Source: Marthasterias glacialis
Lineage: Eukaryota > Echinodermata > Asteroidea > Forcipulatida > Asteriidae
Assembly: GCA_911728455.2 (NCBI GenBank)
Contig: OU452219.1
Location: forward strand, 1,369,001 to 1,433,000
Direction of reading: 5' to 3'
DNA: 64,000 bases
Of the stretch, positions 1 to 12,100 are shown piece after piece. The translations under genes were made by a program, and so were the position numbers. The notes below the pieces were generated by a model, which was not told the origin of the DNA, made no database searches, and saw only the letters and a list, made by a program, of their open reading frames with translations. Each line of letters starts with the position of its first letter. The first letter of the stretch is position 1.

Positions 1-119
1 TTTAATTCAATTTAATTATATTCTATGCTAACCAATTCAATTCAACTATGCAAAGGCCAGTGTGCATAAAGTTATATATATAAATATATATATTTTGTAT
101 CAAATATTTAAGCACTGGG

Positions 120-215
120 GAAATTTTAATTCAGTTTTCGGGTGCGCAAAGAAAAACTGACTGGAGCGGATTCGAACCAACGACCCCCCCCCACCCCCAT
201 ATGGTAGGGGGTTGT
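120..215 (-). repeat. Fragment of tRNA-derived SINE (family with GGGTGAACAAAGAAAA tail)
   Basis: The sequence GTGCGCAAAGAAAAACTGACTGGAGCGGATTCGAACCAACGACC is the same arrangement as the copies near 46.2 and 59.2 kb, with a reverse-complement B box. It runs into poly(C), and the A-box half is lost. Confidence 0.55.
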
Positions 216-1040
216 CTGGGATTTTGAAGAGTTTTGTGACAATTATTCTTTTCAAGACTCCCTCTATTCCCCCCCCCCCCCCTCCCCCCGTCATTATTAT
301 TTATTTTACTCCACTTCTTTAAAGTACAAACAGATAAAATACAAAAAATGTAATACAATATTGCACAAGACAAAATGTACAAGAATAAAAAACAAATTGT
401 GAAGGAGGCAAGGTTGAGGAAAAAATTGTGTTTTTTCTTCCCTATTTACCAAAAGGCTCAACCTGCCCATTCAAAGAAGAATCCAAACAAACTGGTGGTT
501 AGAACTAAAATCAAAGAAATACAAACAGGAAAACATTTTTAAAAAACATTTGCGAGTTTCAACTTCCTGCTTTGCCCAATGCACAAAACATAAACAAAAA
601 AACACATTTCAAAAATATTTGTCCCTTCCAATCACCAGCACAGCTCTCTGTACCATTCAGACAAAGTTCAGATTTTAGGACAGCCCCTAAAATCCAACCA
701 GTGGTAATTTTTGGATAAATGTAATTGAGGAACAGGTGTTCCTTCCTCAATGTATTTTTGTAAAGTTTGCAGGTAGCTTCCTTAAGGAGGAGTAGTTTTA
801 ACAATGCTTTCACAACAAATAAACACCATTTAGCATTTAGGGGAAAATCAATGAATTCTCAATTACTGTGACTCATCTGTTATTGTTATTCTGTTTTTAC
901 ATTTATTGCTTTAATCGTAACACTTTAAAACAAAACGTTACTGACTTTTTGGGGGTTTCAAGTTAGTAACTGGCTTGAGATAAAATACATGAAAGGTGCA
1001 TGTAATTTTTTTTTGTTGGGGGGGAGGGAATTAGTTTCAA

Positions 1041-1408
1041 TCTGGAAGCCCACTGATTCTAAAGTTCACACCGGTACCAATCCTCAAAAAAAAATATTTC
1101 CATCTGAAAGCTCACTGATTCTAAAGTTCACACCGGTACCAATCCTCAACAGAAATATTCCCATCTGAAAGCTCACTGATTCTAAAGTTCACACCGGTAC
1201 CAATCCTCAACAGAAATATTTCCATCTGAAAGCTCACTGATTCTAAAGTTCACACCGGTACCAATCCTCAAAAAAAAATATTTCCATCTGAAAGCTCACT
1301 GATTCTAAAGTTCACACCGGTACCAATCCTCAACAGAAATATTTCCATCTGAAAGCTCACTGATTCTAAAGTTCATAACAGTACCAATCCTCCAGAGAAA
1401 TATTTCCA
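1041..1408. repeat. Minisatellite, about 60-bp unit, 6 copies
   Basis: Six head-to-tail copies of a unit containing CACTGATTCTAAAGTTCACA and CCGGTACCAATCCTC followed by an A-rich spacer. Copies differ mainly in the A-run. The outer copies are the most diverged. Single diverged relatives occur at about 29580-29700, 57370-57480 and 59490-59540, so the array seems to have grown from a dispersed repeat. Confidence 0.9.
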
Positions 1409-2576
1409 TCCAAAATCCGAATTTACATGTTTGTTTTGAAAAAGACAAGACAAAAGCATTTAAAGCACCCAAAAGAACAATTCAATTTCAATGGCAATCG
1501 ATAAAGAGGCAGAAATGACCAAAAAAAACCACCGTTTTTCGTTGTTGTTTTTCCTACCTGTACATGGTGGGATGACCACCTAATTTGATAAAACTTTCAC
1601 AGATTGGACGTACGGTGTGTTACTGCAAAATAAAAGATGTAAATAAATCCACTCTTCCCAAGTACACCAGTACTACTTTCCCGTTTAAATCAACTGAATC
1701 TAAAGACTAGTCCAGCATATTTTGTCTTTTGCCAGCGAACATAAATTTTTCAACAAGTAGGTTTTTTTAAAATACAAAACATGAACGTGAAAGTAAGTTG
1801 TTTTGACTACACTGCTCCTATACAAATTGTCCCCCTGCGCACCAACTTTTAAAAAAAGTCCGTACAATTGACTGCTGAATGAAACCCTGTTGATTGATGA
1901 CTCACTCTATTGTGCTTTCCAATAGGCTTATAATGTGCTTTTTAGTTATCAATCTATGAGTTATGGCGATGAATATTTTATGTGTGAATACTTTCACGGA
2001 TATGACATCATGTTGACTTTTCCTTTACCAGGACAAACAAGTTGTTTGCAATTGCAATGTGTATTGTTTTTATTTCTCTCTAAGCAAAATGTGGTGCTCA
2101 AGTGTAAAATTTAAAATCGAATGTAAAAACTCCCTACACAAGAGTTATATTTGAAGTAGGCATAAAATGCCACATTGTCGTGAGGAATCCCTACATTACA
2201 GCACCGAGTCCGATCTCTTCTCATTAGTTTGATACTATAGATAATAAATGGACACTACCCTTGACCATTTACAGGGAATTTTACAAACAGCATAAGCTTC
2301 GACTTTTCATGTTGTATAATGTTCCAAGTGGCTATAATTAAGCAATTTGCTAAATATATTGTGGGTTTAGTTATGAAGCACAATGTTATATTGGAAACAC
2401 AACTTTCGATGAAACAAAGAATGCCCACCAGCAGAGCTTAGGGCATTAAATTACACTTTCATTTGTATTACTCAAACACTAGGTACATGTAAGTACTTGA
2501 TGCCCATTAGGTGGTATGACAATATCACATTAATGATATTGTTAAACTTGATTCTTATGTTTTGTTATTGTTTTAG

Positions 2577-2680
2577 TTTCCCCCCCCCGATCTAAGCCTC
2601 ACATCATCAGTAGAGCTAAGAAAAAGGCAAAAGCAAAAAAGATTTTTGAAAACTATAGTAACCTATTGTGTAAAGGCTAG
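2577..2680 (+). CDS. Possible terminal exon of an unidentified gene
   Basis: After a T-rich tract ending TTTTAG, a phase-1 reading frame of 34 codons runs to TAG: Ser-Pro-Pro, then KPHIISRAKKKAKAKKIFE, then a short tail ending Leu-Cys-Lys-Gly. The basic, lysine-rich end looks like a nuclear protein C-terminus, but I do not recognise the family. AATAAA follows at 2864-2869. No upstream exon was found in the window, so the case rests on splice signal, composition and poly(A) signal only. Confidence 0.33.
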
Positions 2681-2863
2681 TACTAGTAGATTACACACTT
2701 GAAGGGCACGCTGTGCACACTTCAGGATAATAATTAATTGTGTTCACTGGTTCCAAAGCCATCGTATTCTGTCACTCTGTACAAAGCCATAAGCTCCGCA
2801 GTAGTATTTAGTATTTCTGAGTCCACTTATACATTATGCTTTCTACTTTTAACTATTTACTGA

Positions 2864-2869
2864 AATAAA
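2864..2869 (+). promoter_or_regulatory. Candidate polyadenylation signal
   Basis: AATAAA lies about 185 bases after the stop of the possible terminal exon at 2577-2680, followed by a T-rich stretch. Confidence 0.35.
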
Positions 2870-3739
2870 CTTCTTTTAATGGTTAAATTGTTGTTGTTTA
2901 CTTCTTTCCGTTTGCGCTTTAGTCACTTAGAATAATCTCCACATTCAGGTCTTCATAATCCAACCGATTATTTCACAAACTGTTCAGGGATTGTGCTGGA
3001 AAATGTGAGCTACAAGCGAAGCTAACGATTGCATCTTAAACAAAGAGCATAGTTTGTAAACACGTGAGAGGCAATTTGAAAGCCAATTTCGTTTAGACAT
3101 TAAACTGTTTGAGATCATCAAATAGTTTAATTTCTTCATGAGAGTTAAACAAAATGTTTAGAGGGGGAGGATCCAAACATTTACCATTGAAACAAAATGC
3201 AAAGTGCGATAAATTACAATTGACAACAGCCAAACGAAACAGCATGTTTTGTCTGATCCTGTTGGACTTAGGACTGAACCAGTAAACTGATTATGCTTTA
3301 CATGGAATCAAGCATACCATCATAACCACAGTCCAACTGTTTGGGTGTTGAGTTACAATGGTGTTGGGCTTAACTTTTGTTAGACTAGAGTGGGGAATTA
3401 TCCTGGTGTAAATCACTGAAGAGAGTTAGGGTTATTGGTAATTAAATAGTTTAGAGAAGAAAAAGTTGGAATAGTTGTGAAAATTTTCACACAGGGTCAG
3501 GTCTGTCGTAGCTCTTAGATCCAGCCACAGTGCTCTATCTAAGGGAGGTGACCAAGAGCTTTTTCTACCTCAACACACACCCACAACCCTAACCCCCAAC
3601 ACACCCAACCCCTATGAATACCGGACAATTCAGCATCTAGCAAACTTCGCACTTCATTTTCATTTATTAATTCTGGTTGTGAAGCCAAGGATTCTAAGCA
3701 AAGCAAACTTAATCACTATACTAGCCAAGAACTCCATGG

Positions 3740-3935
3740 AGAGAAGACAAGGAAGGAAGTTTCAATTTTAGATGTGGGAGGAAAAACCTGGGGACTTATT
3801 CCAGGGAAAAACCACATAATAAGGTACGGACTGAAACCCCAATCCATGTAGTGCCACTGGCGGGATTCGAACCAGGGTCCTAGCAGTGGAAGGCGAGGAA
3901 AGATACCACTGCGCCAACCCGACCACCCTAAGGCA
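3740..3935 (-). repeat. tRNA-derived SINE
   Basis: On the minus strand it has GGTTGGCGCAGTGGT (A box), then GGTTCGAATCC (B box), then a body with GGATTGGGGTTTCAGTCC and GGTTTTTCCTCCCACATCT. The copy at 42706-42935 matches in order and sequence. Confidence 0.8.
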
Positions 3936-4757
3936 CTTGTAAAGTCTGCACCTTGCAAACTTGGCACCAACATCCTCAGCAGGGTCGGCACCATACCAAC
4001 TCGAAGGTTGGCACCATACTCGACACCAGCTGAGGGGGGCGGGGGGGGGGGGGGGGGGGGGGGGCAACAGCTTATTTGATTTAAGTTGATTGATTTTTAA
4101 GTTGGTCAACTTTTCACTTCAAACTTTTCGCAGTTCTTTTCACAACAAATTCATCAGTGTGTTGAGGGATGTTGTCCTGTCATGTACCCATATATATATT
4201 TTGGAAAAAAAATACTGTTTAAAAATATTCTTAATGACTTCTTGAACTTGAACTTGAACTTCATCACTATGTCAAAAAGAAATTTGCGTGCTCCCACGTT
4301 GTTTTTTGTGCACAAACGTATGCTGATTCGCCGCTTATTCGTCACTAAGTTAATAATGATTACAATCGCGCATATTCCCCTCCATGTGTTTGTACACAAA
4401 CCAACAAGTACGTGATTGAAACATAACAAATTCTCGACTTTACATACTTTTTATGATCCAATAAAATTCATTGAGTGTTGTAAAGATGTCCTTAGTCTAA
4501 ATTCAAAGATTTTAGAAGTTTGAAATAGCAAAACATTTAAAAACTTGAGTTTTTGTAAAGATATGGTCAAAACAACCACTCCCCTCTGCCCGCAGTGAGA
4601 AACTGGTACTATGTATACGCAAAGCGTATTTTAAACTAGTACCCAGCGATAAGGGTTACTAACTCACTGAACAGATGCGTGAGTGTGACAAAAACAAAAT
4701 GTTACTTTTGGGCCGATTCAATAACGGGGAGTGTCTGTAACTCTAAAACCGTCCAGA

Positions 4758-5527
4758 ATAGTCCAATGTTTACATGTCATCACGTGACCTGTAGTTGGTA
4801 CTACGTCATCTGAGCTGATGACGAAGTACATGTAAATTACATGCTGTAACCGACAGAGGCACACCAACAGTCAGCTTTTGCAACATAGTTACTAAACCCA
4901 GTACTAAAGTTGTATGTTGTGACATTGATTTTCATAAACTACCAGTACTCATTCTACTACAAAACAGGTTTATTTTGAGTTATGCACTACCAGCATCAGA
5001 CAACGATGTGTGATTTTGGTTGTAATGTAAATCACTGTAAAAAAAAAGAGGAAAGAACGTAGGAGAAGTAAGCATTTATACCTAGCCTTGTGGAATTTCA
5101 AAAAGAAATAGGAATCACACAGTTTTGGAAAGCCTTTTCTTTGGATGATTTCAGCTTCAAAATTGTAAAATGTTTGAGTCGAAAAGTGTGTGATCGCGTA
5201 GTTTTGATGATCGTAACCCTCCGTCCTTCCGACAATTGACCATCGGGAGGATGGAGGGTTACAATCATCGTAACTAGTGATTGCGGTCGTCTGGCCTAAA
5301 CGTTCCGTCGTACAAATAGTACTACATCATGAACATAACGTCCGTTGTAGAAGTTCCAAGACTTGCTGGAACTGTCCTTACTGGCTTTATTCATCCACAC
5401 GAAGGTCTCGATTGAATAAACAAATGCAAAAATATCATGTACCGTACCGCACTTTCCTATGGAAGACGTCGTGTTTGGTTACATTTAATACCCACTGTTA
5501 CTGACTTGCAGAGCGCAATCGGTCTAT
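4758..5527 (+). mobile_element. ATAGACC-type non-autonomous DNA transposon, copy 1
   Basis: The right end GCGCAATCGGTCTAT is the inverted complement of the family terminus ATAGACCGATTGCGCGACC. The left end is damaged by a small deletion. The body matches 35211-35960 (GGAAAGCC...TTTGG, the GGTCGTCTGGCC segment, and CTTGCTGGAACTGTCC). A 78-bp hairpin element is nested at 5199-5276. No coding capacity is seen. Confidence 0.75.
5199..5276. mobile_element. Hairpin mini-element with 9-bp target duplication, copy 1
   Basis: It starts TAGTTTTGATGATCGTAACC and ends GGGTTACAATCATCGTAACTA, so nearly the whole element is an inverted repeat with a short loop. The flanks are GTGATCGCG (5190-5198) and GTGATTGCG (5277-5285), a 9-bp duplication with one mismatch. 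It lies inside the ATAGACC element, whose other copies are uninterrupted at this point. Confidence 0.85.
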
Positions 5528-7966
5528 TTAGATTTAAAGATTTCAGAATTGAAATAAGACACAAAACTAACCCTAAAAACCATTTAAACCTCGATTTCAC
5601 CCGAGAGGCCGATTGATTTGGGTGTATACAGACAAATTTACCCACATCAAATAAAATAGTGTCATGGTATTGTGTTCACCATATCTCCAAATGGCTGATG
5701 AGTATGACGCCATGTTATTACTGACTTATTTTACAATGCACACACTACAGTACTGGATAGAGCTTCAATGCTATGTCAATACAGCTGTGTGCATGCACAC
5801 ACACGCACACAATACAGGAAGCTGAACTACGAAATTTACTCACTTAATGTTACTAAAAATAACGTTTCATGAGGGGAGAAACTCAAACATAACTTGACCA
5901 AGATTTTACCTGTTTCTGTTCAGAACAGCAAAGGTGACGTAATACAACTCCTTTACATTTTACTGGCCCATTTCGCCCAGGTATGCGTTGAGTTCTCACT
6001 TCTTCGTTGCATTTCGCAATCCATAACCGTTATGCTCAGTGCGTCGAAGATAGTCGTCATGACCTACGTACCGTACCCGCCTACCAACCTGCGCTGCATG
6101 CTGTAGCCAGCAGTTATGGGGGTTTCCCCTAATTACTATGCACAGTTGTTCCTACGTCATCGGCTCTGATGATGTAATGGGAATCCTGCATGTTGCCTTT
6201 CTTTTACTTTTAGGCTACGGCCCAAACGCCCTTGAAAGTGTGCAAAGAATTTCAATCCGGTATTTTTTAAGTAGAATAAGTCTATCAACAAAGGCAACAA
6301 TGAACATATTACCATTTACAACCTGACACATAGAGAGAAAACACAAAATATTTGAAAAGAAATCGTTGCCGTTATAATTATTCTGAAACGAAAACCCTTT
6401 CAAATAATATTTCTTTTATATTATTTGAACTTCAACGCCGTTGTCAGGAGGGATGACGTGGTTAATTTTAAGTTGATTTATCACTTTGTAAATGAAATCA
6501 TTCGCCTACGCAGAAAAACTAATAAACAAATATATTAGAACGCATAGCCCCAAAAAACAAAAATCTGTTTCATTTCTCGTTATGTACTCATATCATTTGA
6601 CGAAACCGGATTTGCAGACGCAAAAGTTGTTTCAGTTAAGCTTGATGCGTGTCCGATGAAAATGAAACTTGCAGCTACATTCAAGCTGAAATGCTTTCCC
6701 TTTTCGTTGACATCAGCCCCGCTGTCATTTTCCCCGCTTCTGTCCTGTGTATTCCCTGGGTGCCACTGTAAGTCAACCGATTACCGTTGAGCTTGCTGCA
6801 ACATCTTTAATATTAAACTTAAAGACCAAACTGTTAATAAATAATAATAGTAAAGTTTTTATTATATCCCGTATAGAATATATCAGGGCGGTAAAGGAAG
6901 ATAGGGCAGAAGTTGGAACTGTGCCCCTACTATGACAGCTGAGGTATACATGATTTGCCATCAGTGCTGATCACCCAAACCTTGATCAAGTGGTTCTCCT
7001 TTGAACCCGATCTGTTACGAGTCATATTTAATATGCTTTTCAGATCAGGTCATGTATGGCACATACCTTCACCGCACTGTTCAGGTGCGTTACTGGGGCG
7101 CAGGGGCTAGCAACCCTTGTGTCTGTCTCCTTCTTGCTACATATTTTTGTTTCTTTCTTTATTTTATACATATTTTTTTCTCCTGCTGTTTTCCCACTAT
7201 TTTTACTCTGAACTGCAGTGAACCATTTGATTGGCCTATCAGAATGACCTCTTTAGTCAAATACTGATGTGGCTATTGTTCACAGTTGCTTTTATATAAA
7301 TACAAAAATACAAAATAAAAAACGTTACAGCCTGACTTTTAGCAATTTCTTAAATTTGTGGTTGAGGGTGAGGTGGGGTGGGGTGGGTGGTGGGGGGCAA
7401 GTGTTAGTAAAAACACCATCATATAGATTTAAAGCAGATCGGGGTACCGTATAGTCAAAGTGAGTGGATTTTCACGGTGATTTTAAATGCTAACTATAGC
7501 AGGTACGAAATTTAATGAACTGCTTTTTGATGTGTTTCTATAGCTAAATGCTCACTTATAATAACATATTAACCATCATCAACAGCGTGGCCACTGGAGA
7601 GGAGGGGGGGGGGGGGGAAGACACACATAGTCCACCCACCATGTGCCCCATGACAATCCCGATATAGAAAAAAATAAAACAAGGATTTTTTAGTAAAAGA
7701 TTTCGCTGAAACAAAATGCCATTAGAACATAACACAATGGTGGCTCAGCGACCCTAAAAGATAATTAACTTTTCCTAAAACCAATGATGCACTAATATAC
7801 ATTTAAATCACTGCTGGCTAATACGCTCAGTGTTTAGTTGTTGCGTTGGCTGACGGGGGGGGGGGGGGGGTGGGGGGGTATGGCTGTTGCACTCACACAG
7901 GGTTTAAATCACTTAAATTTGTAGGTAAAAACATTTTGACCAATTCTCTTAAACGTTGCCGGAATT

Positions 7967-8309
7967 CAGTGCCGTAACTAGGGTAACATTTTAGGGGGTC
8001 AAGGGGGGGGGGGCACACCATTTTTCATGGGGGAACTTTTAACCAATTAAAACTGTAGTTTCCCTTTGTATTTTAACTAAACAAGCCCCTCTTCAGATCT
8101 CTTCTGACGTGTTAAGGTAAAACAAAATACATTCTGCGTGTAAATGATAAAAAAAACATGATTTTTAAAAACATTGAAATTACTGCGTAAAAACTCATGG
8201 ATTGTAACATATCATTCTGGTAATTTTTAATGTCAAAAGTCCAGATTTTAAATGGGGGTGGGGTACCTTGGGGCACGTACCCCCCCCCCCCCCCTTAGTT
8301 ACGCCACTG
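7967..8309. mobile_element. TIR element with CAGTG(G/C)CGTAACTA ends
   Basis: The left end is CAGTGCCGTAACTAGGG and the right end is CCCTTAGTTACGCCACTG. Flanks CCGGAATT and ACGGATTT agree at six of eight positions, which fits an old 8-bp duplication of hAT type. The interior is poly(G)/poly(C)-rich. Related ends occur at 19325, 52544, 52989 and 53262. Confidence 0.6.
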
Positions 8310-9031
8310 ACGGATTTAGGTTTAAGGGAGGGTGCTGGTCGGTGAAAGTACACTTTCTCTATAAAAACAAAAATCATAGTGCGAATTACAACGGTGACCC
8401 CCTGAAGTTAAAGCATCAGGTTATGTGCGGCTTGAGCTGAAATGGATTGTCCTTAACATGCATCACCACAAAGAAAAGACCCGTTAGAAATAACATTCAC
8501 ATTCCCCACCCCAGGCACCCAACCCCTACCCACACACGTCACCGACCGCCCCGTCCAGGGCTATCCCCGTCCCCCCACTAACTAGCAATCTCGACTTTAC
8601 ATCCACCCGCGCAAATCACATGGGCACGGGTAAACTGGATTACGCAAGATCCTCATCAAAGAGAAACCGCTCAGTGTAATAGACGAAACCGCGAATCGGT
8701 CCATCGAAACAGTGTTAAAGGGAAGCAATACCGATGCACACATTAGAATGTGCTTGGATAACCATAGACGGGCTATTAATAAAACGATTACGTTACGCAG
8801 TAGAGCAATCGTTCATATACGGTCAAGTATGGTGGATCTATTCTTTAACTTGAAAACTACCGACGGAGTAACACATCTTTAGATGGCATAATTTGCTCGT
8901 GCCTGGCAATTTGATTTTTTTTAAGTTCTGAAAAAAAAAATCACAAACACAAATAACTGGAGCGATTTCGACTATTCATACCGAAGCAGATATTTAATTA
9001 TTTTGCAAACGTGGGTATACCGTGTGGAAGC

Positions 9032-9107
9032 ATGGAGAAGATGCAGTTGCCACTCCTGAGTGTTTGGCTTTACTTGTCAATCAACGCTGGCGTATCATCT
9101 GCCCAAG
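9032..9107 (+). CDS. Galaxin-like gene 1, exon 1 (signal peptide)
   Basis: This exon encodes 25 residues plus one base: a short start with Glu-Lys-Met, a hydrophobic core LPLLSVWLYLSINAGV, and a small-residue end SSAQ typical of signal peptidase sites. The ATG has G at +4. The donor is AAG/GTAAGA, leaving phase 1. The next exon supplies GG to complete a Gly codon. Gene 2 begins with the same architecture, a hydrophobic leader ending in Gln and then a phase-1 donor. No TATA box or clear core promoter was seen just upstream. Confidence 0.8.
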
Positions 9108-12100
9108 GTAAGACCGCATTGATTATAGATAAATACAGTAATTAGAAACTGAGATTTGTGGTAACACCTTAAAACCGCTGAGAAACTGAGGTTTGCGGTA
9201 ATATCACGTCACTAATCTTTCTATAGAGTTGCTATAGGCGATCGTTGCTCAATTCTTGTAGGCCCCTTGAGCATTATCTGATGGATGTGCGCCTTATACA
9301 TGCAATTAGTTTTTAATTATTTAAAACTCGACGTTTCGATCAGGGTTCTCTAAATGTCTTCACGAGAAAGTTGCCAGTGTAATCATTTAGCGGTTGTTCT
9401 GAAAAGAACTGGACGTTTGTAACTCGACGTTTCGATCTGGATGCTTTTGATTGTCTTCTTCAGGAGAATAGTTGTATGAGAATGTTATCAGCGGTGTTTC
9501 TGAAAAGAACATATACGGGTCACGGTGTGACTCGACGTTTCGATCAGTTTGCTATGATTGTCTACAGGGCCTAAAGCTGTCCAAAACTTTAAAGGTGGTG
9601 TTTCTGATAAAAAATGATGAGGGTAAAACAACTCAACATTCCGATAAGTTTGGAATGGTTGTGTTCAGGTGTAAAGCTGTAAAATAGTTTTAATAATGAG
9701 TTAACAGTGCGTTTTACAGCCCTAAAACTTTAACGCTTAGTCCAATCACCGTGAAATTTTCTGACTTTTCCCAAAATATTTCTGGGATCATGCTGGCAAA
9801 AAATGATCGATACCAGGGGTTAGCTGTTGCCATGGCAACCTTTTGTTTTACCTTGGGTCAAACGATTTTCAGTAATGATTTTTTAGTGATTTTTGTTGAC
9901 TTTTTCAGGACAATTTCCAATTGTTTTTTGATTTTTTTTTTGCCAGAAAAGTGATGGTGTCAAATCACGAGATAGTCTGAAATGCTTTTGGGAATTCAAA
10001 ATGGCCGCTATATTTGGCTGCCATCTTGGATATTGTATTTTCAGCCTGTAATTAGGGGGTCAAGTTATCATCAAGTTTTTTAACAATAGAATGTTTTCAA
10101 CGTGCTAATTTCTCACTTATCAGGCCAAAAGATAGTTTAAATTTGTCAACCAAGCCTCATCACTGCTCCCAGGGCACTGGCAGGTGTCCATTTTGATTTT
10201 AAAGAGAACAACGCAAAACAAAACACAAAAAAGAAGAAAAAATCTGAAACTGGGATAAATTAATGAACTAAAGCGCCCCAACGGTGATTCCAGTTGTTAA
10301 ATTAGGTTATTGAATTTTATTAATCATGTTAAAGTTAACAATTTTGCCAAGTCTCAAAACATTTGGACCAAAAATACAGAAATTATAGGGAAAACACGAT
10401 TTTTGACCAAAATTTGGCAACGCTCTCTAGTGACGATTTTTGATGATTTTTTTTACGTCATCATGTAGAACTCGGTGAAAGTGTGTGCTCGGGCTTTTTG
10501 GGGATGCACGTGAACCGGGGTCCCCTTACATCCCCGAAAAGCCCGGTGCTGTTGATAGGCTTAACAAAAGAAGCTGGTCTCTTTAATGAAAGAAAGAGAA
10601 AAAACACGACAATGAGAAATAATGACTTCTGTGTTGGCTGAATCAAAATAAGAAATGAATTTGCAGGACGGTTTTTGCTGAATTTTTTTTCCGTCAAAAA
10701 GAAATACTAAAACAGTAAAATAATGCAGGTAGTCTATCAAATGGATAAAAAAAAACAAGATAAAAAAAATCAGATTAAAACAAATATTGCGTGAATATTT
10801 CTGACCTTTACCAATCGTATGCCGTACTATGTAACACAAACTTTGGCAGACTTTCGGCATTATAAAAATGCATTGTAACACTGCTGTTCAGGGACAAAAT
10901 GAGAATTGTTCCTATGTAAATAAATTGACTTGAAAGTAAAACAATTGGACCCTTTCGTCTTCGACCTAACTAACCAAATAATGGTGTATGTTGGTTGTTG
11001 AAAATTTTATTGGAGTTTTGCACTATATTGGGGTCGGGTGACGATGTAGCCACCCGCCTGTTATTTTGTTTGTAATGTAAATCAATGTAAAACAAAGTAT
11101 ACCTAGCCTTGCTGAATTTCAAATAGACAAAGGATTCACACAGTTTTGGAAAGCCTTTTCTCTGGAAGATTTCAGCTGAAAAACTGTGAAATTCTTGTGT
11201 TGAAAAGTGTGTGATCGCAGTCGTCTGGCCCAAAAGTGTTCTGTCGTGCAACTAATACTTAACCACATCGTGAACATTACACATTTATTGTAGAAGAATT
11301 TGCAAGACTTGCTGGAACTGTCCTTACTGGCTTTATTCAGCCACTCGAAGGTCTCTGGTACAAACTCTGGAATACTTTTCACAAATTTCGAGAAACGAAA
11401 AGCCTTGATCGACCAAACAAAATGCAACAATCATCATGTACCGTACCGCACATTCCATGGAAGACTTCGTGTTTGTTTACATTTTAATACCCACTACAGG
11501 TCACGTGACATGGGTGGCGTGATCGGTCTATTGGTTTATATTCTGGTGATCAGATTTTGGTGATCAGATTTACTGTAATAAAGGAAAAAGTCACCCGTTT
11601 CAGTAATGGTTTGTTTTCCTTTTTTGAAGGACAACAGTTTGGATTATCATTTGAGAGTTACATTAATTTCCGGTAGGCGGGTTTAATTGGTTTCCTTACA
11701 CTAGTTACAGTTATTAGTACCTCATTTGTCATGACAATTATGTGGTTTAGAGTATGGTGGTTTTGGGTTTTCCAACCACGAATTGATGATGTGGTCTGAG
11801 GTGACTTGATAAACTTAGGCCGGCTGCTCAGACTAAAGCTAACCAAGAGCAAGGACCGGAACTATTATCAACTATTCTAAGCAAGTCCCTTCCGTTATTT
11901 TGAAACGTTTGTAATGCCTACCGGTATTTGTTTACTTCACACATTAATGATAATGAAATAAACGATTTCTAGTTCATCTCATTCACATCATTAAACTGAA
12001 CCAACTGACCCAACGGTCCCAATTGACCCAAAGTTTTGTTTTTATTATTGAAAATACAGAAAATAAATCAAGTTTAAAAACATAAAGTTTACATTTTGTA

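Larger units (their letters stand above)
1..2576. other. Non-coding stretch upstream of the possible terminal exon
   Basis: Apart from the SINE fragment and the minisatellite, it holds poly(C) runs (about 183-195 and 271-290) and a stretch at about 300-480. That stretch reads like the reverse complement of a LINE 3' end, with a TATTGCACAA motif also seen at 12.1 and 43.8 kb. No coding exon is supported. Confidence 0.5.
2881..9031. other. Intergenic region upstream of galaxin-like gene 1
   Basis: No coding exon is supported. It contains a tRNA-derived SINE (3740-3935), an ATAGACC-type inverted-repeat element (4758-5527), poly(G)/poly(C) tracts (4035-4064, 7602-7616, 7855-7870, 8280-8294), and a TIR element with GGCGTAACTA-like ends (7967-8309). 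The rest (5.6-7.9 kb and 8.3-9.0 kb) shows nothing I can name. Confidence 0.5.

Noticed and set aside
1555..1625. Exon-like minus-strand segment between TTTTGCAG and ACAG/GTAGGA, reading CESFIKLGGHPTMYR in one frame
   Set aside because: All three frames hold a stop between those borders (the best frame starts with TAA), so it cannot be an internal coding exon. It could at most be untranslated.
3768..4109. 113-codon open frame, minus strand
   Set aside because: It is a translation of a SINE plus a poly(G) tract.
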